The translations under genes were made by a program, and so were the position numbers. From Fibrobacterota bacterium (GTDB taxonomy: Bacteria > Fibrobacterota > Chitinivibrionia > Chitinivibrionales > Chitinispirillaceae), in contig JAEZKP010000101.1 in NCBI GenBank assembly GCA_023436145.1, forward strand, positions 62,001 through 126,000: a DNA stretch of 64,000 nt. Reading direction: 5' to 3'. The stretch's first letter is position 1. Each line of letters starts with the position of its first letter. Positions 51,301 through 59,572 of the stretch are shown here, piece by piece. A model generated the notes under the pieces. The model saw only the letters and a program-made list of their open reading frames with translations. It did not search any database and had not been told where the DNA came from.

Positions 51301-53676
51301 TTTAGCAGACACTCTCTGTTCTGCTGAAATCGCCGGAGAATCCGAGGTGTACATCACCTGTAATATTGCCTGGCTCAAAATTCCATAACCATCCTGATTA
51401 GGATGCACATGGTCTGTGTACAAAGCAGAATCCAATACTCCTTCATTTGTTAAATGCGTAAATGCATCCACCAGCTCCACTTTATACCCGTTCATTTTCC
51501 TGTCAGCAACTGCATTTGCCAACCCAAGGTTGAATGACGGTAAGATCTGATTGGCACTCTCCCATCTTGCAGTTTCCGGAAATGGAGGCGAATTCAAAAC
51601 ATACACTCTTGATTGCTGGTTCCTGCTTAACATTACATCAATCAGGGAGATGGTATTATTTAATTCAGGTGATTTGTACTCTGCATTGGCTCCCATCATA
51701 AAAACCCAGATATCTGCCTTCAATCCGGGAAATGATTTAAAGACAAAACTCATATCTCTGGCTACAGTTCCTGATATAGCCAGACAGGAATCATCGGTCG
51801 GAAAGCTGTTCATATTGTAGGTACATAAAGGGCCAACCGCCTTTAATCTCTCATACTGTCCCAGTGAGTCGCGTAACCCTTTGAGCACTCCGGCTCTGAA
51901 TCCACCATCGTTATCATTTCCTCCGACCCCGGTAACAATAGAATGACCCGTAAAGCAGATCGTGTGCTCTCTTATCACAACCAGAATGCCTTCTGCATTC
52001 TTTTTATTACCAAAGCCATCCTCCATCAATATTTTCCACTGGTACTCACCGGGTGAATTGATAAGTATTGCCATCGAATCCCCATTACCTGAATATACTG
52101 ACTGAAAAGTGTCTCCGCTTTCTTTCAGATATAAAGAAACCACTACTGAATCATTCTCCGGGTCTGAAACAGCTGCTTCATATTTGAAAAGACTAGGAAA
52201 TTGCTGCTCACCAAGAAATAAAGTATCGGTCATCTCTGGCTTTATAAAGGTTATTTCAGGTGGAAGATTAAAAGTGACATTAAATGTATCTGTACATAAA
52301 AAGCCATCATCGTCCAGCGCTCCAACCATTACCCTCATCATCTTTTTTCCTGTAAATGAAATGACTTTCCGGGGCACTGTGGAGGTATCTTCCCATCCGT
52401 TTCCATCGATATCCCACAAATATGCAGCAATGATTCCATTGGTATCATATGCAAAACAATTAACGGTTAATGAATCATTTGCGGATATGACAGTATCTGC
52501 AACAGGAATTATCACCGGAAAACCAGGCAACACTTCGATTATTATGGTATCCTGACCAGAATTCAAAGAATCATTATCAAAAGCACTGACTGTGACTATA
52601 TGTTTACCGTATGAATTCACATTCCAGCATAAAGAAAGAGTATCGCTGTTATTTGCAGAGGCCACTCCGTCAATCGTCCATCTATACCCCGAAATGGTAC
52701 CATTGGAGTCATATGCTACAGCTTTAAGGTTTAATGTGTCATTTACATATATAGCAGCATCCTGTATAGGATTAATTACCGGATACCCTGCTTTGACATG
52801 AATAATCATTGTATCAGGCTGCGATTCCAGAGAATCGTCATCCACAGATGCGACCACGACTTTATGCTCCCCTGCTCCTTTAACTCCCCAGTTTAAAATC
52901 AGAGTATCTGAGCTGCTGGAAACTGCACCACCATCAACTGTCCATCTGTAATGGGTAACCTCTCCATTGGAATCAGCTCCGGAACTTACCACAATCAGTG
53001 TTTCATTGGCAAAAACAGATGTATCAGCAGGAAGTAAAACAGTCGGATGCAAGGATATCACATTTACAGTTAGTGAATCGGTACTGGAGACCAAACCATC
53101 ATCATCGATTCCTTTTACTCTCACTATATGAGATCCTGGTTCACTTATCCCCCAGGTCACCTTGAAAGAATCCACTGTATCAGAGTACCAGAATTCTCCC
53201 TTTTTGTCTATTGACCACAGAAATCGAATCACTGATCCGTCAACGTCAGATCCCTTTGCATAAAAAACAGCAGTATCGTTGACAACCACCTGGGATGGTC
53301 CTCCAATTTCCACCTTAGGCTTATTTGCCCGTACAGAAATGACAACAGTATCCGGGAGAAATTTGTCCGAATCCAACACCCCCAGCACTACAATGTGATC
53401 ACCTGTGTCAGAGACAGGGAAGGTCAAATCACAAATATTGCCTTCAGTGATTTTATAGCCCGTACTATCTATTCGCAAGTAATATCTCCACCATCGCTCG
53501 GCAGGATACTCAAAACAAAAAGAAAGCGTATCACCCGGTCCGATCAAGGTGTCTTTATCTGGACTGAAAGAAATACGTTGTGGCTTTATGGATGGATCGT
53601 TAACGCAACCGGTAAACAGAAAAACTGTATAAACCAGAAAACATAAAAGTAATTGTAAAATAGAAGTCATATACAT
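51298..53676 (-). CDS. Surface lipoprotein with PKD-like repeats and SGNH hydrolase domain
   Basis: A 792-aa lipoprotein (signal LLLCFLVYTVFLFTGCVND). Residues about 113-470 hold four tandem PKD-like beta-sandwich repeats of about 85 residues, each with a W-x-I/V-D core (FLWSIDKK; YRWTVDGG; YRWTIDG; YLWDIDGNG) and SHIVRVKGIDDDG-like ends, followed by another Ig-like module. The C-terminal 230 residues resemble SGNH/GDSL esterases: FTGHSIVTG (block I Ser), MMGANAEY and the catalytic DHVHPNQDGY. It likely acts on acylated polysaccharides at the cell surface, with the repeats as spacers. It ends at the shared terminator. Confidence 0.85.
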   Translation of the reverse strand: MYMTSILQLLLCFLVYTVFLFTGCVNDPSIKPQRISFSPDKDTLIGPGDTLSFCFEYPAERWWRYYLRIDSTGYKITEGNICDLTFPVSDTGDHIVVLGVLDSDKFLPDTVVISVRANKPKVEIGGPSQVVVNDTAVFYAKGSDVDGSVIRFLWSIDKKGEFWYSDTVDSFKVTWGISEPGSHIVRVKGIDDDGLVSSTDSLTVNVISLHPTVLLPADTSVFANETLIVVSSGADSNGEVTHYRWTVDGGAVSSSSDTLILNWGVKGAGEHKVVVASVDDDSLESQPDTMIIHVKAGYPVINPIQDAAIYVNDTLNLKAVAYDSNGTISGYRWTIDGVASANNSDTLSLCWNVNSYGKHIVTVSAFDNDSLNSGQDTIIIEVLPGFPVIIPVADTVISANDSLTVNCFAYDTNGIIAAYLWDIDGNGWEDTSTVPRKVISFTGKKMMRVMVGALDDDGFLCTDTFNVTFNLPPEITFIKPEMTDTLFLGEQQFPSLFKYEAAVSDPENDSVVVSLYLKESGDTFQSVYSGNGDSMAILINSPGEYQWKILMEDGFGNKKNAEGILVVIREHTICFTGHSIVTGVGGNDNDGGFRAGVLKGLRDSLGQYERLKAVGPLCTYNMNSFPTDDSCLAISGTVARDMSFVFKSFPGLKADIWVFMMGANAEYKSPELNNTISLIDVMLSRNQQSRVYVLNSPPFPETARWESANQILPSFNLGLANAVADRKMNGYKVELVDAFTHLTNEGVLDSALYTDHVHPNQDGYGILSQAILQVMYTSDSPAISAEQRVSAK

Positions 53677-54458
53677 TCAATGCGCTGCCTGTAATGTATA
53701 AAGGTAAATGCACCAATTAATGGCCATTTCCTGATCTGATTTGAAACTGCAGGCTGGATGACTACCTCCAGCAGGGCGACATTGAAATCGTCCGGTTCAG
53801 TTATTTAATATAATAATATAAATATTCTGTTAACCACTCAAGTATTGTTCGAATAAAATATCTATTCAAATTCAGTGGTGCCCGGTTAATTTAACAATAG
53901 ATTACTGCCAAAAAAATTGCTTGAGATTTGGAATTTCAGACCAGAAAGCACCAAATCACAAATGTTAAATTCCAAAAAAAATCCAAATTACAATACCCAA
54001 ATTCTAAACAGGAACAGGAATAGGAAAATTCGAAATACGAAATTCGAAACAATTCGAAATCCAAATTCGAATCAGGATAGTAACCATCTTTTTGTTAAAT
54101 TAGCCGGACAGTTCTGATTCTAAATAAATATTTAATCAGAACGATTGGGAAGGCAATAACGAAACGAAGAAGTCGGAATCAGAGAGAAAAATTTGCGCTT
54201 TCCATGTTTTCTATCATCAGATATATCTATAATTAACTCTGGTTGTTTCTTGCTGATTAAAAAACTGGTTTTCTGTCTGATATGTTCCTGAGCAGTTACA
54301 TATTCCAAATTTAGGTGGTAATTTCCCCGAAAACAACATTTTTAGCCGTTTTGTTAAAAAGAAGTTTACATTGGGATGCAATGCTGTTAACATTATAACT
54401 GATTTTTTTCCGGCTGGATTCATTTTTAATTACGGGTATAAAAAGGAATTAAATAATT
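53677..54458. other. 782-nt AT-rich intergenic region with degenerate repeats and a hairpin
   Basis: No credible gene is seen. From 53917 to about 54090 the sequence is a low-complexity array of variants of AAATTCGAAA and AATTCCAAA, of the type found as degenerate intergenic repeats in several phyla. At 54111-54142 an imperfect hairpin (GTTCTGAT/ATCAGAAC outer stem, TAAATA/TATTTA inner stem) lies about 320 nt before the Nudix gene. A small open frame across the repeats is an artefact of their period. Confidence 0.6.
53917..54090. repeat. Degenerate AAATTCGAAA-type low-complexity repeats
   Basis: Units such as AATTCCAAA, CAAATTAC, CGAAATACGAAATTCGAAA and CAATTCGAAATCCAAATTCG follow each other with changes and no fixed period. 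The block is very A-rich and non-coding. Confidence 0.65.
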
Positions 54459-54965
54459 ATGGATTTTTGGGATATCCTGGATAAGTATGGGGAGAAAACC
54501 GGTAAAACAACCCCGGATAATTCAAAATTGCAGCAAGGGGAGTATCATCGGATAGTACATGTGTGGATAGCTGATCAAAATGGAGAATTTCTGATTCAAA
54601 AGAAAGCAAACCAGGATCTATGGTGTATAACGAGTGGAGCTGTGATGCATGATGAAAACAGTCTGAGTGCAGCTATCCGTAGCACAGCTAATGAACTTGG
54701 CCTGCTCCTTAGAGCTGATAAACTCCGAAAAATCAAGCAAACCAGAAATACAACCGAATTTATCGATGTATGGTCCGCAAGCGGGACACGTGAGGATTTT
54801 TTTCCAGTAATTCTATGTAGCGAAATCGTTGACGTATGCTGGGCAAGCAGGAATGCTCTTGTTGAAATGATTAATCGAAATGAATTTGTCAGATATGATT
54901 ATATGGACACAGTTGCCGGATACCTTTCAGGTATACCGGCAAAAACAGGCGGCAAGGCTTTTTGA
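54459..54965 (+). CDS. Nudix hydrolase-like protein with degenerate Nudix box
   Basis: A 168-aa Nudix-fold protein resembling IPP-isomerase-like members: RIVHVWIADQNGEFLIQKKA strand, the WCITSGAVMHDE loop and a following helix. In the Nudix box (G-x5-E-x7-REUxEExGU) the first Gly/Glu and the Arg are kept (GAVMHDE..AAIR), but the REUxEE core reads RSTANEL, leaving one of the metal-binding Glu residues. Diphosphate hydrolysis is therefore doubtful; a binding or isomerase role is possible. Its substrate cannot be inferred from the neighbours. Confidence 0.8.
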   Translation: MDFWDILDKYGEKTGKTTPDNSKLQQGEYHRIVHVWIADQNGEFLIQKKANQDLWCITSGAVMHDENSLSAAIRSTANELGLLLRADKLRKIKQTRNTTEFIDVWSASGTREDFFPVILCSEIVDVCWASRNALVEMINRNEFVRYDYMDTVAGYLSGIPAKTGGKAF

Positions 54966-54984
54966 TAACTCCCGGCACTGTTGG

Positions 54985-56061
54985 TTAATTGTGATATAGA
55001 ATTTCTTTGGCTTCGGCTAAAATCTTCGCCAATGGAAGTGAATTAGGACAGCGACTAGCACATAACCCACAGGAGATACACTTGTCCAAGCGTAATCCAT
55101 CCTCCCATTGTTTCTCCTGAAATGATTTTTTAGCTTCTGTAATTCTCAAATATTTATAAGCATTCAAATAGGAAAGACTGGCCCCCACATTTATCCCCTG
55201 AGGACATGGAGCACAATAACCGCAGGAAGTACAACGCGGTTCTTTTGTGTCCAGCATTGAGTCTACTTCCTGTAGAATCGCTTCGCTATCTCCACCACCC
55301 GCAGGTGTGGTTTTTTGAATCCAACTGGCATATTCGACCTCCTCCACAGTCCTGAACCCTATTAACACATGCACATCAGGCAGGGACATCAGATAACGTA
55401 AGGACAGCTCCTTTAATTTCTCATTTGATGCCAGAAATCCACCAGCCAGAGGATTCATGGCTATCACTTTTATTCCGTTTTTTCTGCAGTATTCCAATAC
55501 CGACAACCTGGTTCGGTTTATCACATTCAACGGAATCGTTACTGTGCTGAATTTACCACTTTTTAAAAATTCGATAATAGTAGCGCTCTCAGCGTGGGTT
55601 GTAATTCCCAGTTTGCTCCATTTTCCACTCATACTGGTCAGCCCATCATACCAACCCCCTGGAACGAATGCCTCATTAAATTGCTCCATAGTGTGAGTGG
55701 TCCAAAGATGATAATAATCAAAAGAAGTCAGTCCCTGCCTTCTCAAAGATTGATTAAAGACCTCAATCAGCTGCTGTTTTGTACGTACACCAAAACCTTG
55801 ATCAGGTTTATAATCTCCCAGTTGCAACCCCCCGTTTCCCGGAGAACATTTTGCAGAAACCATGACCCTATCCCGGTAATCCTTAAAGTTAACCGCTTCT
55901 CCAACCCAGGATTCAGAATTCTCACTTCCACTTTTATAACAATAACATGGTGAAGTGTCGATATAATTAAATCCGTTATCAATTGCTGCACGGATAGTGG
56001 ATACAGCTGAGAAACGGTCTTTAAAACGCATTGCTCCTATTATTATCTTACTCATTTGCAT
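54985..56061 (-). CDS. Aldo/keto reductase with C-terminal 4Fe-4S ferredoxin domain
   Basis: A 358-aa fusion. The AKR barrel shows IGAMRF at the start, YIDTSPCYCYKSG (Asp and Tyr), VMVSAKCSPG (Lys) and DYYHLWTTHTME (His), and then a C-terminal module with two cysteine clusters: CTSCGYCAPCPQGI and CISCGLCASRCPN, as in 2[4Fe-4S] ferredoxins. Such fusions are common in anaerobes and are thought to couple NAD(P)H or flavin chemistry to ferredoxin. ATG 56061 has a G-rich ribosome site upstream; a second ATG follows six bases later. Confidence 0.87.
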   Translation of the reverse strand: MQMSKIIIGAMRFKDRFSAVSTIRAAIDNGFNYIDTSPCYCYKSGSENSESWVGEAVNFKDYRDRVMVSAKCSPGNGGLQLGDYKPDQGFGVRTKQQLIEVFNQSLRRQGLTSFDYYHLWTTHTMEQFNEAFVPGGWYDGLTSMSGKWSKLGITTHAESATIIEFLKSGKFSTVTIPLNVINRTRLSVLEYCRKNGIKVIAMNPLAGGFLASNEKLKELSLRYLMSLPDVHVLIGFRTVEEVEYASWIQKTTPAGGGDSEAILQEVDSMLDTKEPRCTSCGYCAPCPQGINVGASLSYLNAYKYLRITEAKKSFQEKQWEDGLRLDKCISCGLCASRCPNSLPLAKILAEAKEILYHN

Positions 56062-56492
56062 GTTTTTTGTAGCCCCCCTGATAAAAAAAGCATAACCTGA
56101 AGATAAGAAAATTCCTAAATCGGACGGGTTCCTTGGTGATATTCACAAAGTGCCATTAAATTATCGGTTTTTGTAGTTTCTTTCGCTGTAACCTGCTACA
56201 GCGAACTGAACGCCATATCTGAAATAAAGTGATACGACTGAAAAAGCTGCAGATCTGGCAGGCAGGAAGAATAAAAGAAACCACGCCGTAAGATCATCGA
56301 TTTAAGGAATATAGTTCTTTCGAAAAAAACATACCCCAAAATAGCTTTATTCGAAATGGAATCCAATTTATTACACTGATTCAGTAATTTGTTATTTGTA
56401 ATATAAGGCTACCGGTGCACCTTTTTACTTTACATTACATTTTCCATTGTACCACCGGAATTCTGATGAACATTACAAATCTAAAACAGCAA
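56062..56492. other. 431-nt intergenic region with a perfect inverted repeat
   Basis: The gap lies upstream of the AKR gene and downstream of the MBL gene, both on the minus strand. The notable element is the 24-nt inverted repeat at 56182-56205, given separately. Otherwise it is AT-rich and contains no gene that I can support. Confidence 0.5.
56182..56205. promoter_or_regulatory. Perfect inverted repeat, possible operator or terminator
   Basis: TTCGCTGTA (56182-56190) and TACAGCGAA (56197-56205) are perfect 9-bp arms separated by ACCTGC. Neither side has a T tract, so an operator about 120 nt upstream of the AKR start seems more likely than a terminator. Confidence 0.4.
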
Positions 56493-57356
56493 TTACTCAA
56501 TAGCAGTAAAAACAAATCCATTCTCACCAGTTCTTACATATCCAATTCCGGGAAAGGGAATATGAATTCCTGCAACCGGTATATTCTCTTTAGCAAGTTT
56601 ACTCAGAGTACTCTTTCTGACAGTTGCTGCTTTTTGCGGATCTTTATCATAAACAAGAGAATATTCGGGATAGGCAAACTGAATAGCCGCTATGTGTAGA
56701 AAATCTCCAGCAATTAAGAGTTTTTGGCCACCTGATTCTATCATAAAACCTGAATGCCCGGGAGTGTGGCCACTTATATCTACCGCGATAATTCCATCCA
56801 CAATAGCATCTCCGTATTTAAATGCACCAGCCCTTTTTCCATATACCTTCAATATCTGGTTGGCTTTTAATAGGGGAGCTTTTAATTCCGGAGTCAATTT
56901 ATCAAGTACAGTATCTTCAAACGCAGCTTTTTCCTCTGTAGAAAACAGTACTTTTGCCTTTGGAAAAACCGCCTGATCCTTATTAATCAGTCCGTTAACA
57001 TGGTCAAAATGAGCGTGAGTGATAAGTATTAAATCAACATCTACAGGTGAAACACCAGCTTTTTTCAGTTTTTCCAAAACTTTTCCACTAACACCTGCAT
57101 CTACCAAAACGGTCTGTTTTCCAGTCCTGATGATAAATACGTTATTTGAACTCAACCCCTTCCCTTCAGGCATATTTTTTTTAATTATGTCCGGTTTCCC
57201 GTTTACAATTAGCCCACTGTTCATTTCTGAAGTGGTATCCTGTATTGCAATAACAGTGAAATCACCAACTTTCATCTCGTGATGTTCTGCTGAAGCAGCC
57301 TTGATAACTGAAAAATAAACCAGTAGAGCAATTAAGATAGTTTTATTCCTGTTCAT
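56493..57356 (-). CDS. Exported metallo-beta-lactamase-fold hydrolase
   Basis: A 287-aa MBL-fold protein with a signal peptide (TILIALLVYFSVIKAASAE). The metal site motif is LITHAHFDHVNGL, with later VDISGHTPGHSGFMI and LLIAGDFLH strands providing further ligands. It looks like the glyoxalase II / lactonase group, but the substrate is not clear and a periplasmic location is expected. The frame extends to 57449; ATG 57356 has AAGGGA seven bases upstream and starts the signal peptide. Confidence 0.88.
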   Translation of the reverse strand: MNRNKTILIALLVYFSVIKAASAEHHEMKVGDFTVIAIQDTTSEMNSGLIVNGKPDIIKKNMPEGKGLSSNNVFIIRTGKQTVLVDAGVSGKVLEKLKKAGVSPVDVDLILITHAHFDHVNGLINKDQAVFPKAKVLFSTEEKAAFEDTVLDKLTPELKAPLLKANQILKVYGKRAGAFKYGDAIVDGIIAVDISGHTPGHSGFMIESGGQKLLIAGDFLHIAAIQFAYPEYSLVYDKDPQKAATVRKSTLSKLAKENIPVAGIHIPFPGIGYVRTGENGFVFTAIE

Positions 57357-57483
57357 TGTTTTCCCTTTACTGTCTTGAATATTGAAAATAAGCGGCGAGA
57401 CTTTAATTAACAAAAATAGCATATCCTGCCCTATGCAGGCAATATGCATTTACTTAGGTAACCATGATAATAATGAAAGACTT

Positions 57484-58110
57484 TTAGGGTATGAACAGTT
57501 CAGGTACAGTAATTTTTTTTCCAGGTATTATGACTATATCCTGAATCTCACTCAGTGCTTCTATCATCGGTTTGGCAGGAAAGGTACGTTTTACTATCCT
57601 TGCAGCCTGAATTTTATATTTTCCGCCAGGCAGAGAATTAAACTCAAAGGAACCAGCACTTTTAAGAAGAGTATAATAACCTGTTCCATAAATAAAGACC
57701 AGTATCGTCCCATATTCATTTGAAATGACTTTTCCCTCAAGTGATCCTGGCAATTCGAGTTTGGCTTGCAAATTGGCATTCTGGTATCCTATAAGAACTG
57801 CAGATCTGGAGTCTGTATTGTTTACCACTGTAACAGTAAAAGTATCCGCCTTTATGCCATCAAATGCATAATACCCATCTAAATCAGATGCTGTAGCGAT
57901 TCCCAGTCCGGTATCGATATAGGGGATGTAATCTGTAGTAAACAGATAGATACTGGCAAAAGGTGGAGCTGTACCCTCCACTTTATCCATACAGACCACT
58001 ACGGTAGCCCCATTAGTAGTTTCCACTCCGCATGTTTTTTGTGCGCAACGAAAATTTAACATTAATAAACTTGTAAATAAAACAATTGATAAAATCCTAT
58101 TATTAATCAT
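57484..58110 (-). CDS. Lipoprotein with carboxypeptidase-regulatory-like folds
   Basis: A 208-aa probable lipoprotein (signal RILSIVLFTSLLMLNFRCAQ). The body looks like two transthyretin-like beta-sandwich modules: ASDLDGYYAFDGIKADTFTVTVVN and LKSAGSFEFNSLPGGKYKIQAAR, the pattern of carboxypeptidase-regulatory domains. ATG 58110 overlaps the stop of the TIGR02147-type regulator by 8 nt, so the two are one operon; the regulator may control this surface protein or respond to it. The function is unknown. Confidence 0.8.
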   Translation of the reverse strand: MINNRILSIVLFTSLLMLNFRCAQKTCGVETTNGATVVVCMDKVEGTAPPFASIYLFTTDYIPYIDTGLGIATASDLDGYYAFDGIKADTFTVTVVNNTDSRSAVLIGYQNANLQAKLELPGSLEGKVISNEYGTILVFIYGTGYYTLLKSAGSFEFNSLPGGKYKIQAARIVKRTFPAKPMIEALSEIQDIVIIPGKKITVPELFIP

Positions 58111-58933
58111 TTTGACCCCGCACTGGTGTTCTGGTAAGCGGGAAGGCCTGAAAATTTATCTGATAAACATTTTCCGGTGCGGTTTCCAGAGCTTCAATTT
58201 TTCTTATCTTCTCACGTGCTTCCCGAATTATCTCAGTTACTTTCTGGAAACCCTCTTTGGAGAGACTTACAGATAAGGTCGAAATATCACGTTCATTTTT
58301 TGAAAAACGGTTTAGAGCCTCTGTACCAAGTGAACTCATCCTGGTCTGAAATGAGTGAATAGCAGCACTCTCCCATTTGTCACCAGTGGATAAAAAAGTG
58401 CCTGCAGAAACATAGCCCTCTTTATTCTTTTCAATTAATCCGGCTTTCTCCAGTATTTCAAGCGCCTGGAGTGTTTTTGTCTCGTTTACCGGCGGGTCAA
58501 GATACGCTCCAAGTTTCTGAGGTGAGGAAAAATCCGGCATGATTTTAACCAGCTCATAAATTGCTATATAATACCACTGTTCAAAAAGGTGAAACTTATC
58601 TTCAGGAATGCAGTGTTTCATCTGCTGCCTGAAAGTGAGCAGTTCATTATACAAAAGGTCTTTTTCTGTACTGGTGGAGGTATGCTGGAATTTAACAAGC
58701 AGCTGAAAATACTCTGCTTCACGGCGCCTCAAACCCAGCCATTCTGTGAATTTTGGCAGAAGCGCTGGTCCAATCCCCCTGGTGCCATTGAGAATCCGGG
58801 TAAAAGTGCCCGATGGTACACCACACTTCTCTGCTGCACAACGTGAGGAATAGGCATGGTTTTTTTTCTTCTTCTCCAAAAGAAAATCACAGATAAATTG
58901 CCGGTAACAGGTGTATGAATAAATAGCATTCAT
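58103..58933 (-). CDS. TIGR02147-family regulator (Fibrobacter paralogous family)
   Basis: A 276-aa protein of the family defined as TIGR02147 in Fibrobacter succinogenes. The N-terminus (YRQFICDFLLEKKKKN, then SRCAAEKCGVPSGTFTRILNGT) has a helix-turn-helix, and the middle carries the family's EWLGLRRREAEYFQLLVKF and EDKFHLFEQWYYIAIYELVKIMPDF blocks. The C-terminus ends without membrane helices. The role is not established; the helix-turn-helix suggests transcription control. It lies 12 nt after the secreted-protein gene and overlaps the lipoprotein gene downstream. Confidence 0.87.
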   Translation of the reverse strand: MNAIYSYTCYRQFICDFLLEKKKKNHAYSSRCAAEKCGVPSGTFTRILNGTRGIGPALLPKFTEWLGLRRREAEYFQLLVKFQHTSTSTEKDLLYNELLTFRQQMKHCIPEDKFHLFEQWYYIAIYELVKIMPDFSSPQKLGAYLDPPVNETKTLQALEILEKAGLIEKNKEGYVSAGTFLSTGDKWESAAIHSFQTRMSSLGTEALNRFSKNERDISTLSVSLSKEGFQKVTEIIREAREKIRKIEALETAPENVYQINFQAFPLTRTPVRGQND

Positions 58934-58945
58934 AAGTATCTGATC

Positions 58946-59572
58946 TCATTTTCTCTTGTATATTCTGTAGGGTACACCATCCCTGATCGCCTTTTTTTCA
59001 AAGCGGCTTACCATATGATATTGCATGCATCTTCCATTCAGTAAATAATATTCCTGCTGTCCTTCTGCTTTCTTTCTGAACTGTACGTGCCTGTTCAATA
59101 CAGATGTTCCAGTCAAAATTTTGGCATTAGACTTTTCCCCCTGAGTGTTTGTGAACTCTGCACTGAGAAGCTGAAATGTGGAATTATCCTGAACACCACT
59201 TAGCGGAAATTGGAGAATACCTATCGAAGTACTGTCGATGTTAACCTGACCGGTAACCGATATGAAAACAAAAAGCTGCCGGTTTTCCTTATCGATAGAC
59301 GCTCCGACTGAAAAAGAGGAAACCGGAGAACCTATCAGAGCTTCTTCAATCTTAACTGCAGTGCTATAACGACAGACTATCTTTCCTTCACTTAATGATC
59401 CTATCGAAACTCCATATATGGTGATGATACAGTTATTACCTTCTTTAACCATAGTCAATCCTACCCCGGGTTCTGCGGCCACCTGCATGGTCAGATACAG
59501 TATGATAACCAAAAAACCCCGCCAGATATGGCAGGGATTAATATATTCTTTACTATAATTAATAGCCATCAT
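58946..59572 (-). CDS. Secreted beta-rich protein coupled to a serpin gene
   Basis: A 208-aa exported protein: signal region WRGFLVIILYLTMQVAAEPG, then a beta-sandwich-like domain of about 125 residues (NNCIITIYGVSIGSLSEGKI, RQLFVFISVTGQVNI, STFQLLSAEFTNTQG) reminiscent of cohesin-type folds, and a basic C-terminal tail (CMQYHMVSRFEKKAIRDG). I cannot confirm the cohesin match. Its ATG overlaps the serpin stop by 4 nt (ATGA). The 5' end of this gene was copied, with the serpin, into the second repeat unit, where it is broken. Confidence 0.7.
   Translation of the reverse strand: MMAINYSKEYINPCHIWRGFLVIILYLTMQVAAEPGVGLTMVKEGNNCIITIYGVSIGSLSEGKIVCRYSTAVKIEEALIGSPVSSFSVGASIDKENRQLFVFISVTGQVNIDSTSIGILQFPLSGVQDNSTFQLLSAEFTNTQGEKSNAKILTGTSVLNRHVQFRKKAEGQQEYYLLNGRCMQYHMVSRFEKKAIRDGVPYRIYKRK

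Noticed and set aside
53917..54117. 66-aa open frame rich in Asn/Lys/Arg
   Set aside because: Produced by the degenerate AAATTCGAAA repeats, not a protein-like sequence.
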